DNA of 64,000 nt from Przewalskia tangutica (lineage: Eukaryota; Streptophyta; Magnoliopsida; Solanales; Solanaceae): NCBI GenBank assembly GCA_029844215.1, contig CM056724.1:4830307-4894306 (forward strand), written 5' to 3'. Shown here one piece after another: positions 12,201 to 21,615 of this stretch (its first letter is position 1; every line of letters begins with the position of its first letter). The notes under the pieces are model-generated. The model searched no databases and had not been told where the DNA came from. It was given only the letters and a program-made list of their open reading frames with translations. Both the position numbers and the translations under genes were made by a program.

Positions 12201-15200
12201 CAACATACATACTTAATAGAGTGCCTACTAAAGCAACTAACAAGACTTCTTACGAGTTATGGGTTGGGCGCAAGCCTAGCTGAATCATTTGAGTATGGGG
12301 ATGTCCATGCTGGTTAGGCCTTATAAGCCGTTGAAAAGAAATCGGACGAAAGGATCATAGTTGTTACTTTATAGGCTATTACGAACGATCTAGGGGTATA
12401 AATTCTATAATCCAACAGAACATATAGTTTTAGTGGAAGTGCGAAATGTTTTGAGGAAAATGAGTTTGTGGGGAGATATGACAAAAGATAGTATTTTTGA
12501 AGAAGAAGAGACGAATGAGAATGAGACTATGGACCAAAGTCCTGGTTTTATTCAAATTCCGATTACGTTTAGAAATACATCTTTTGACAATGTGCAAACT
12601 TCATCATCCCAAACAACTCCGTTAGAAACTCAACATGGAATAGAGAACACAAATGGACCTGAATCCAACCCAAACCCCGACATTGCTATAATCAATGTTG
12701 ATGGCCTAGAGCCTGTGGGAGATTCAGAAGTTGGTAATAATGTTCCTCCTCCTGTTGAAGATCAAGTTGTAAATGAACCTCAAGAAAATCTAGAGCCTGT
12801 GCCAATTAGGAGATCGAGAGAAAAGATCTACACAATCGAAGGATTATGCATATCTTCAAGAACATGAGTTTGACATTGGCATGTTTGAAAATGATCTTGA
12901 AAATATCAAACAAGTTGTGGAAAGCTCCAACTCTCAAATGTGGATTAATGCCATGAATGAGGAAATGAAATCTATGTATGACAATGATGTTTGAGATATT
13001 GTTCCGTTGCCTAAAGGCAAGAAACCCGTTGGTTGCAAATGGATATTTAAGACTAAGCGGGATTCTAAAGGCAATGTTGAAAACTACAAGGCACGTCTTG
13101 TTGCAAAAGGTTTCACACAGAAAGAAGGCATTGATTATAAAGAGACTTTCTCTCCAGTTTCATCGAAAGACTCTTTAAGGATTATATTGGCACTTGTAGC
13201 ACATTATGATTTAGAACTTCATCAGATGGATGTAAAGACGGCATTTCTCAATGGTGATATTGATGAAATGATCTATATGAAGCAGCCGGAAAACTTTGTA
13301 TTAGGTGATGCAGGGTCTATGGTTTGCAGACTTAAGAAATCTATCTATGGGCTAAAACAAGCATCTCGACAATGGTATCATAAGTTTCACAAAGTTGTTA
13401 GCTCATTTGGTTTTGAGTCTAACATAGTAGATGAATGTATATACCTTAAGTTCCGTGAGTAAATTTATTTTCTTGGTTTTATATGTAGATGACATATTGC
13501 TCACAAGAATAATAAGAACATGTTGCATCAAACTAAGAATTTTTATTTAAGAACTTTGAAATGAAAGATCTTGGTGATGATCATTTGTTCTAGGGATTGA
13601 AATACTTAGAGATAGACCTCAAGGTATTCTAAGGATATCCTGCAGGAACTATATCGATAAGATTCTAACCAGATTTGGCATGCAAAACAGTAAATCAGGA
13701 GATACTCCTGTATCAAAAGGAGATAAGTTTAGTCTAAAACAATGTCCCCAAACCGACTTAGATAAAAACATCATGAAAGATATTCCCTATGCCTCACCGT
13801 AGTAGCATCACGTATGCACGCATGCACGCAGCGTCCGATATTGCGTTCATTATCGAATGCTAGGGAGATATTTAAGTAATCCGTATGGAACACCGAAGGC
13901 AGCCAGCGAGTGTTGAGATACCTAAAGAGAACTAGGGACTATACGCTCACGTATCGGAGATCTGAATTTCGAGGTCATTGGATATACCAATTCTGATTTT
14001 GGAGGATGTGTCGACAGCATGAAGTCAACATCAAGATACATCTTTATGATGGCAAGAGGTGCCGTGTCATGGAAGAGTGCTAAGCAGTCATTGGTAGCCT
14101 CCTCCACTATGGCAGCTGAATTTGTTGCATGCTTTGAAGCATCTAATCATGGCGTATGGTCAAGAACTTCACAAGGTGAAAATTGTGGATTCTATTCGAA
14201 GCCACTCAAATTATTATGTGACAACAATTCAAGATGTTATACGCAACCAACAACCGGTTCGTCAAAGTCAAGACATCGACATTAAGTTCTTGGTTGTAAA
14301 AGAAAGAGTGCGAATAATGAATTATGTATAGAACACATGTACGCACTCCATGATCATGATCCTCTCACTAAAGGATTACCACCTGCAGCTTCACGAACAC
14401 GTTGCTCGTATGGGTCATTATATCCATTTAGGATAGTTAGAAAATGTGGAAGTCGAATATGTTTTAAGTTTCTTTGTAATGTAATTTACAAGGTGCATTC
14501 AGCCAGCCATTATTTCTCTCTTTAAAGTTTAAAGTTTTTTTTTGACCTCATACAGTAAAGTTAAGGTGACTCAATTAGAAATAGGCACGTCTAATCACAC
14601 TTGCGTGTAATTTCTAAACTATATGTCCAAATCATATTCATGTCATTCAGTTATGTTGGCAGCGTGATTTATGTCAGTTTAGTTGCGAATAAATGTGACA
14701 AATGCCGCTTAAGTCCTTTGTTAGCATAACTGATGGACGGAATTGTTTAAGAGATACGATAAGTAAAGACAGAAAAGTTGCATGCAATAAAGTTAAGGAT
14801 ATATAATCAAAAGGTTGCACTTGTCCACGTGGGAGATTGTTGGATTTAGAGACGTCTAATTACAATAATTAAGTTGGACATACGTGCATTATGATTATGA
14901 TATCAAATACTGTCGCAAGATTACATTTATTTAATGATTAAAATATGTCAAACAATGTGATTAATTAAGTCATGGCATTATACGTATTTCAATAAGGATT
15001 TGGACACAAATACATATAGAATAATGTTAATCAATTATAATTGTTAATGGACCAATTATAGTTGATTAAAATAATAGCAGTGATAAATTTAGGCTAAATA
15101 AGGAAAATGAAATCTTTCTGGTTTATTCCATTTTTATGACTTTCAGCATTTATAGTCCTGCTAAGGGTTTACACTGCTATAAAAGGGCTGAGTCTCCATA

Positions 15201-17045
15201 GCCTTGAACTCATGATTCTCCACAGTCTTGCTCCATAAAAGACTAGACATTCTGCCTTCAATTTGTGAGACAGAAATAAGTAAGAAAGAGTTCAAGAGTT
15301 TTGGAAGGACTCACTAGCCAAGTAATTTGTCGGTTGAGCGTGCGAGCAAGTCAATCAAGCCATCTTCATCGATTCCTTTGATATTGCTTGGGAGGCAATA
15401 GACGGAAGGCCATAAAGATGGAAAGTAAGTAGTTTCCGCTGTGCTTATTTCATTCTTACATTGATCTAGGTTAAGGTTTTAAGTAAATTAGAAAAACCTG
15501 ACATAAGGCATAACAGTTTATGCCTCTACTAATCAATATCGAAAAGCAGCACTAGGCTCATCTAACTATTTACATCTAGGACTATGTCACAACTCACAAG
15601 CAAAAAAAAAGGCTTTCATGCTACATTGGCCTATAGTGAACCAACCAAAGTTTAAACAGTTCTAAAATTATCTAACAAGTCTTTCTTTCTACATTTAACA
15701 CAATTTATAGGTGAATGCTTCAAGTTAATTTTACCCTATATTAATCGATTATCAACTAATTCAGGAGTTAACTGTAGATGTCACACATCATGTAGCAGAC
15801 AGGGGCAGAGCTAGACGAGTGGAAGACTTCCATCTGAACCCTCTTCATTGGAAAAGTCACACTATATATATAAAGTCAATTTTTTTATTGTGTTTGTAGT
15901 AGACACCTACCCCCTTGGTAAAAATCTTGCCTCCATCATTGGTCCCAGAAAAGATATATACTGTACTAATTGTTTATTTAAGCATGTTAGTTATTGTGGC
16001 GGTCGACATTGAACTATCACTCTTCAATCTTTCCTTCACTTCCAGACAAGTAAAACCAATCATTTCTTAACATCTCAATCCCTACAATAACTTTTTAGAG
16101 GCAAAAGTTACCAGATTACTCCTGAACTTAGTATAAGTACAGAGTTATTGAAGTAGTTTTCAACTGTTCAAAGATGAGTCTCAACATGGGAATTTCATGC
16201 ACCAAATTGAACATAGAAAGGCAACTTATTCCACTCAAACAAAATTGATGAAACTTCATGCTATTTTCAAGATGAACTTAGGCATGGCCAAGATCAATAT
16301 GTCTTTCAGCAAGATATAACAAAGTAGAAATAGTACAAAATCCTTACCTCTTCCAAATGACGCGATTTAAGTAATACTTCTTTGCAAACCAGCTCGTGCT
16401 GTAGCGACTTTATCTGTTACAAAACAAATTACTAACTCCTTTTTAACAAAAATAACTCCAATTTCCTCTACAAGTGACAATCTTTTTTAAAGAAAATATT
16501 TACCTTTTCTCTGTTCAAATTGAGTTCCGCCAACATATGACTATTTGATTGAGCAAGATTCCAATTCTGCAACTGCATTTTTTGAAGATGAATCCTCATT
16601 TTTTGAAGTTCATTTCCACTTAATTCTATAATCTTGCTGTTGACACAATTAAAGCATATTAAAAAAACATCAAACAACTTGATTGTAACAATGTAAAAAA
16701 AATACTAGCATGCTCTAAAGAATTACACACTTCTTTTCTTGAACAATTTTCACCAATGCAACATTTTCCTGTTTCAAACACCCAAAAAAAACAACACAAA
16801 AATCAGAAATCACAAAACACAACAACGTGGGCTCTGGTATGAAAATGAAAATAAGTAAAGTGAATAAACCATGATAAAGAAAAACACAAATACATAAAAA
16901 AGAAGCATACTTTAGCAAGATGATTAATGTAATCCTTCATTGAAGAAACATCAGGCGAGACATCAATAGGCGATTTGTTTTGTGAATTAGTTATATCTGA
17001 TAGTCTCTTCCTCACAATACTACCAAAAGAAGATCTTTTTGCCAT
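6259..17045 (-). CDS. SGO1: Shugoshin (cohesin protector), 8 exons
   Basis: Shugoshin recruits PP2A to centromeres and protects cohesin from separase, mainly in meiosis. Exons in transcription order: 17045-16911, 16768-16731, 16636-16504, 16413-16348, 8074-8033, 7937-7847, 7765-7705, 6865-6259. All junctions are GT/AG, phases agree throughout, and the product is about 390 residues. It opens MAKRSSFGSIVRKRLSDITN, continues into the basic coiled coil (residues about 37-110, with NKIIELSGNELQK), and ends in the plant SGO box (about 364-390, AAEKVQSYKE and NIKMRR). Residues 219-363 are a tandem repeat described separately. An in-frame ATG at 17060 would add five residues; I chose 17045 because MAKRSS matches the family start. 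Intron 4 holds a Copia element. Whether this is the SGO1 or SGO2 type was not tested. Gene identity is firm; the expression level is unknown. Confidence 0.93.
6343..6777 (-). repeat. In-frame 135-bp tandem repeat (3.2 units) in the shugoshin last exon
   Basis: Three 135-bp units (6777-6643, 6642-6508, 6507-6373) and a partial fourth lie head to tail, each encoding 45 residues. Each unit reads VPFNSPVHIDGF, then a serine-rich stretch, then KHDKENVAPLSRRSSI and a second KHDKEN. The array thus displays six KEN tripeptides and four RRSS sites just before the SGO box. The units differ by only a few bases, so the expansion looks recent or homogenised. The antisense strand is also open here, a by-product of the repeat. 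Confidence 0.95.
8102..8106. repeat. Target-site duplication GTTTA, left
   Basis: GTTTA immediately precedes the 5' LTR and recurs immediately after the 3' LTR at 15516-15520. This is the 5-bp duplication expected from Copia integrase. Confidence 0.93.
8107..8778 (+). repeat. 5' LTR of Copia 1
   Basis: The LTR starts TGTTGG and ends TAACA. A TATAAAAG box at 8447-8454 marks the likely element promoter, about 340 bp into the LTR. Compared with the 3' LTR it lacks seven bases near 8455 and has one extra T near 8773. Confidence 0.93.
9236..9562 (+). repeat. 147-bp tandem repeat in the Copia 1 leader
   Basis: The phrase attctggcataaaattatttagta recurs at 9244, 9391 and 9538, a strict 147-bp period. 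Inside each unit are shorter repeats of attaatgctaatt[ac]tggcat and tgctataatttgatcac. It lies between the primer-binding site and gag, in an unusually long (about 1.5 kb) untranslated leader. Confidence 0.85.
10326..10958 (+). pseudogene. Copia 1 gag, frameshifted
   Basis: A gag-like start at 10326 (MSNLSQIKPLMGNNFKQW) runs about 55 codons to a stop at 10491. The frame is resumed from about 10516 (TDASNYLKALEEKF) and again after 10745 in another frame (the LPSNFSQFKM-type segment). Gag normally forms the intracellular particle. At least two small indels interrupt it here, so no full Gag can be made from this copy. Confidence 0.8.
11060..14340 (+). pseudogene. Copia 1 pol: protease, integrase, RT and RNase H, broken
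   Basis: Order of recognisable pieces: half of a CCHC knuckle (TGHTKKFC) and the protease motif WWIDSGAT at 11070-11250; the integrase zinc-binding region with RLGHIS and CVNC at 11615-11730; integrase core with DDYSRYG and a later FERK at 11850-12130; RT from 13007 (VGCKWIFKTKRD, LHQMDVKTAFLNGD), with YVDD at about 13480 in a shifted frame after a stop at 13460; and an RNase H segment with WKSAKQSLVASSTMAAEF at 14070-14130. Integrase before RT places it in Copia. Many frameshifts and stops make it defective. Confidence 0.87.
14838..15515 (+). repeat. 3' LTR of Copia 1
   Basis: The start TGTTGG and end TAACA match the 5' LTR. A TATAAAAG box lies at 15178-15185. It is preceded by cacgtgggagat, the likely polypurine tract, and followed by the second GTTTA. 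Confidence 0.93.
15521..16347. other. Remaining original intron 4 of shugoshin
   Basis: Without the Copia element and one GTTTA copy, intron 4 would be about 859 bp. The remaining sequence is AT-rich. The part at about 15800-15930 (aggggcagagctagacgagtgg) resembles a dispersed Solanaceae repeat. No exon is visible. Confidence 0.6.
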
Positions 17046-17332
17046 TTTATCACCTTTCATTTCTTATGAATAATTGGGTATTGAATAAAAGACTTCAAAA
17101 CTCAAACCCCAGAATTTATTTTCAAAGAAACAAACTCTAATAAACATAAAGCTCAAAACTTTATCATATAAAGTAGTAGTTTTTTTTTTTTCAAAGTAAA
17201 AAGTATTTAAAGAAGTGTGACTGTGTGATTAAAGAAGATCTGTTCTCAGTAAAACTTTTTTTTCATTCAGAAAAGGGATTTGATTTAAAGAATAAATGAA
17301 AAATAAAGAGAGAAAAATCTTAGGTTCGGACT

Positions 17333-17343
17333 TCCAACGGCTT
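17333..17343. promoter_or_regulatory. MSA-like element (G2/M) upstream of shugoshin
   Basis: TCCAACGGCTT matches 10 of 11 positions of the plant M-phase-specific activator consensus YCYAACGGYYA, the MYB3R target. It lies about 290 bp upstream of the shugoshin ATG. A role in mitotic/meiotic timing is an inference; the core AACGG is short and can occur by chance. Confidence 0.45.
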
Positions 17344-17692
17344 TCCGAAGCTAATATAAACTGGTTTGGGTGAGTCCAAGCCTAAATTTCAAATTTGGAA
17401 GGGTTTTATTCTTGATTCCAATTCTTCCTTTTCTTTTTCACATTACTTTTATTTTTTCTTTAATAAAAGTATATTTTTGAATTTTGAAAATCATGTCAAA
17501 ATTGGTTGGATGAGAAAACAGTTAGTTTTAATAGTAGTAGTTGAAAACAGAATAAATATTTTCTTCTCAACTTGTGATGTACAGCAGAGATCAACTTGTG
17601 TTTTTTTAATCCAATGAGCTTAATATTTATAAACATTAATTAATGACAATGTAACTTTAATAAACTAGGCTCGAGGAGTGCTAATTACTAAT

Positions 17693-17820
17693 TACTTCAT
17701 CCGTGTCAAATTATTTATCGTGATTTCTAAAAATAGTTATCTTAAATAATTTATTATCTTAAAAGATCAAGATAAAATTAATTAAGATATAAATAGTGAT
17801 ATAATTTGAGACGGAAGTAG
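17693..17820. mobile_element. Stowaway-like MITE, about 128 bp
   Basis: The left end acttcatccgtgtcaaatta and right end taatttgagacggaagtag are imperfect inverted repeats around an AT-rich core. This is a typical short Stowaway MITE with no coding content. Confidence 0.65.
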
Positions 17821-18524
17821 TTCTCTATTTTCTTCAAAAACAAAAAACCATCGTTTGTGCATTATTCTATATGAAAACATTGTTGTCTGTTTGTATTCAT
17901 CGGCGAAGTAATCTGAGTCGTTTGGTTGCTGATTAAGGTTATGCGGTTATTAATATTGTAAAAATTAGTTATGAGAAATTTTATGTATTATTTTATATAT
18001 GAATTTTTATGCAGAGTTTAAGTTATTCATGCATTAGTTATTTCATCTTCTATCCTAAATTAAATAATTCTGTTCCTGTCTGTTTTAGATTTGACACGAA
18101 ATTTAAAAAGTAAAGTTGACTTTTGAATCTCATGATTTTAAAGTTTAAACTAAAGATGTGTAAAATATACAAAAAAATTATTTAATCTTGTGATCTTAAA
18201 CATAATCATATGAAAAGTTGGATTAAACATTTGTCAAAAAAGGCAAGAGATATTTTTTTGGAACGTTCTAAAAGAAAGTAAGACAAATAAATTGAAAAAG
18301 TGGGAGTACATAGATTTTCTCATAATTTATAGATGTATTTGTTATTCGGATTTCTAAATTTCAACTGCTGGTGGTTCAGGAAGTGAATCAAATTCATCCT
18401 ATAATAAGTAATAAGATGGTATACCGTATTATGTTGCTGAATTTTATACATAGCAAAAAAATGCTAACAAACATGGTACACAAAAAATAATACATGAATA
18501 ATTTAGCTCTTAATCAGTAACCAA
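17821..18524. other. Gene-free AT-rich spacer
   Basis: No ORF with recognisable content and no clear terminal repeats. The words gtctgttttagatttgac and agaaagtaagacaaataaa suggest another degraded MITE at about 18060-18310. Confidence 0.35.
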
Positions 18525-19192
18525 AGGACCCGAGTTCTTTAACTACTAAGCTTTCCCAAGTGTCCCGAAAGAAATAATTCTTTGATTATTTCATTAATGA
18601 ATGAGTATATATACAATTTACAATTTTCATAATATGGGAAATTTTATTCCTATTCTACTCCCAAAATTATTTATACAATAATTCTATAATTATGGTAAGT
18701 GTACAATGTTAATTATATACAATAATATACTACCAAACATACAATGCTACACATGTGACACTAAATATCCGGATAGAAAACTCAAAAGGATCAAAATCAA
18801 CAGAAATCCAATTATGAGTGGTGAATTTACGGACACACAACATATTTTTAATTAAGTTAGGACCCGAGTTCTTTAACTACTAAGCTATCCCAAGTGACCC
18901 GAAAGAAATAATTCTTTGATTATTTCATTGATGAATGAGTATATATACAATTTACAATTTTCATAATATGAAAAATTCTATTCCTATTCTACTCCCAACA
19001 CTATTTATACAATAATTCTATAATTATGGTAAGTGTACAATGTTAATTATATACAATAATATACTACCAAACATACAATGCTACACATGTGACACTAAAT
19101 ATCCGGATAGAAAACTCAAAAGGATCAAAATCAACAGAAATCCAATTATGAGTGGTGAATTTACGGACACACACCATATTTTTAATTAAGTT
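18525..19192 (-). repeat. 334-bp tandem duplication of a Copia protease/LTR-like segment
   Basis: Two head-to-tail copies, 18525-18858 and 18859-19192, share nearly all bases over a strict 334-bp period. On the minus strand each copy carries the end of a protease-region frame (VRKFTTHNWISVDFDPFEFS), then an LTR-like stretch with a TATA-type tract and tcatcaatgaaataatcaaag. The protease frame joins directly to the LTR-like part, so the internal pol region has been lost. Confidence 0.85.
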
Positions 19193-20240
19193 AGGGGCAT
19201 AGATGGCATTTTTCAAGACAAGAGGTGGATGGGGGAGACAAAGTTTTATGACTGTAACCACGAAATAGAATTGAATTGACATTACCCACAATTATGCCAC
19301 GATTGTTACTCAAATTGGAATAAGACGAGATACTACCTTGGTCGAATGTCATGTGAGTAGTAATTCCGGTGTCCATGTAGCAATTGGCGTTCAGAGGATT
19401 TAATCCAAGCATGTACAACGCGACCTCAATATCGGTAGAGCTTGGGCCCGCAGCATGGTGGACCTGTGGAGGCTGAGGCCCAAGTACACCTGCTTGTTGC
19501 CCCGACCTAGTGCTGTGGCGGAAGCCACTGGACTACTGCAGATAGTTGGGCCTGATGGGCCTGGGTAAGAAGCTGAAAAATATGGGTCGTTCGGCCATCG
19601 CCACCGCCCACACACCTGTCGGGCCCATGGTTGGGACCAGGTGGCCGCGCCCATCACTACCTGTCGAGCATCACCGCTAATTTCTGGCCACCTCCCCCGC
19701 CGTCGGAATAACCGTGTTTGCCCCCGCGATTTTATCGCCATCGTGAGCATGATTTTGACCCGAATTATCAACAAAATCTTGAGAACTAGTGGAGGACGTT
19801 ATGACCACGGGACTCGCGCCGATAACCGTCTTTTTTGCCAAGTCAACTTCTTCGAGCGTAAGCATGGAACGAGCCTGATAAAACATGCGGAAGAGTACTG
19901 CTCTGTCAAAGAAGCGTACCAACACCACTATAGGCCTCAGATAGGCCTGCAACCAGGACCAAACGATCATTTGTAACGGGCGAGCCAACGTGTGGAGTTG
20001 GTCCGACAATTCTTTCAACCTTTTATAGTAAGTTAAAACGTTTGGAAAATCTTTCATATTGACGTGGGAAAATCTTCTGTATCTCCTTTCTCTTCTTTTT
20101 ACATGATATGCATCGGGAGCAACGGAAAGTCTCACTACGAGACTCATCATGACTCTTGTCAAATGAAGGACATCATCCACGTTTCTTGCATTCTTCGGCT
20201 TCGGGATTTCTAACCAAATATGGCGGTATGACATCGTCAC
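19193..20240 (-). pseudogene. Truncated Copia gag-protease fragment
   Basis: Reading on the minus strand, a gag-like segment (DFPNVLTYYKRLKELSDQL, then FYQARSMLTLEEVDLAKK) is followed by a G/C-rich linker and a protease-type segment (GLNPLNANCYMDTGITTHMT). The order and wording match the corresponding parts of Copia element 2 at 42.7-44.1 kb, so they belong to related families. The active-site region reads MDTGIT rather than the usual DTGAT, and frameshifts separate the pieces. Integrase and RT are absent. Confidence 0.8.
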
Positions 20241-20710
20241 CCGCCTAGTCGCTTCTTTAATTCCTTAACCCCGCATTCTTATCTCTTATGTTGTAATTTT
20301 ATTATGTTACTTAAAATTATTAGAATAGTTAGGCATAAAATTAATAAATTAAAAGGATAGTTTAAAATTGAAAATTCGTTGTTAGTTTATTTACTTTAGG
20401 CTAGCAGTACATATCTTTCAAAAAAAATCAATTTTGCATTCAATCACATATTTTAACAAATCAACTTTCACATATTTTTATGCCATACAAATGCATGCTT
20501 TTATCAAAACTAAATTTTACATTATAAACAATATCATTGCAATTATCAAAATGTATTTTTAATTAGTACTGGCAACATCCTTTTAATTAACTTCATACAT
20601 TCAAAAACATGCATTATTTTAGCATAATAATTAAACTAGATTTGACTGCATAACCGTAAGTTAGCGGATCCTAAAGGATGACTAATATCTTCCCTTTAGG
20701 ATAATAAAGA

Positions 20711-21090
20711 ACTCTTACTCAGAATTTCATTAAATTTTGAAGACCATTAAATGGAGTTGATGTTGACCTTATTCAGTAAACATTTATGTGTTCTAATTCA
20801 CCCAAATAATTAGTTGGCGACTCCTTGAACTTTGCATTTTTCTTTTATTTTTAAAACACAGAATTCGCTGAATAATGTTGCGGTAAAAAAAGGGCGACAA
20901 CCCTTACCCAGAATCTCATTAAATTCAGCAGACTATTAAATGAAGTTAATGTTGACTTTGCTTAGTTAACATTTGGGTGTCCTAATTCACCCAAATAATT
21001 AGATGACGACTCCTCGAACTCATTTTTGCATTTTTATTTTAATTACGAGATTCGATGAATAATGTTGCGGTAAAAAAAAGGGCGCGACAT
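20711..21090. repeat. 189-bp tandem repeat, two units
   Basis: Landmarks agaat[tc]tcattaaat, cacccaaataattag, gcgactcct and gaataatgttgcggtaaaaaa occur twice with a 189-bp offset (for example 20721 and 20910). The unit resembles the junction region of plant Gypsy LTR elements, but no coding region is attached. Confidence 0.75.
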
Positions 21091-21354
21091 CATGTATTCT
21101 ATCCGAAGTGTCTGAGAATATAGAAAACAGAAAAGCCAGGTTTAGGAAACGTAAAACATTAAAATAATAAATATGAAAAATTGTAAACGTTGTTATCAAG
21201 AAATTACAACTAAGAACGTGAATTTCTAAGTACTGAACCATAGTAAATTCCTTGACAATTTCAAAGCAAACTTTAAAGGGAAGACTATCGTGTGTGTGTA
21301 TATATATTCTGAGTTAACGTGGATATTGAAAATAAACTGCACACATGGATATTC

Positions 21355-21371
21355 AATTAACATTAAGAGAC
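21355..21371. repeat. SINE target-site duplication, left
   Basis: AATTAACATTAAGAGAC occurs here and again at 21616-21632, at the two ends of the SINE. The first copy lies within the original first codons of the F-box gene. Confidence 0.95.
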
Positions 21372-21615
21372 ATCCGAAGTCCTAGACCAGTTGGTCTTGA
21401 AGGCAGAGGGTATTCTTATTGGGTAGTGTGGGAGAGCTTGGTCACAAGTTTGAAACTCAGGATAACGTCTGGCCTGCCTTCGCCTCTTGGGGAGCCTATC
21501 ACACCTGGCTTGCCAAATGTAGTTTAACTGGCTGACGTGGTTTGCAGGCTATTGCGTCGATCCGGTTTACCTTGCGCACTGAAAGAAAGCGTGCTGCGGC
21601 CTTTCGTAAAAAAAA
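21372..21615 (+). mobile_element. SINE inserted in the F-box coding region
   Basis: The element is about 244 bp. It has a tRNA-like head (agaccagttggt, with a box-B-like gtttgaaactc at about 21450), a body shared with the SINE at 54993-55195 (ggctgacgtggtttgca, then gctattgcgtc), and a poly(A) tail of about nine A. A 17-bp direct duplication of target sequence brackets it, proof of retroposition. It lies in the same orientation as the gene. The family resembles Solanaceae SINEs, but I do not assign a named subfamily. Confidence 0.93.

Larger units (their letters stand above)
8107..15515 (+). mobile_element. Copia LTR retrotransposon 1, in intron 4 of shugoshin
   Basis: This 7409-bp element is complete in outline. 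It has LTRs of 672 and 678 bp starting TGTTGG and ending TAACA, a primer-binding site resembling the initiator tRNA-Met complement at 8779-8797, gag, then protease, integrase, reverse transcriptase and RNase H in that (Copia) order, and a purine-rich tract before 14838. It is flanked by perfect GTTTA duplications. Coding frames are broken at many points, so it is not autonomous as read. By eye the LTRs differ at about 12 sites plus two indels (roughly 1.8%), a fairly recent insertion. It lies antisense to the host gene. Confidence 0.95.

Noticed and set aside
10300..14340. Integrated virus
   Set aside because: Paired LTRs, 5-bp target duplications, tRNA-Met primer site and integrase-before-RT order identify a Copia retrotransposon; no movement, coat or envelope gene is seen. 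The same applies to 42319-47319.
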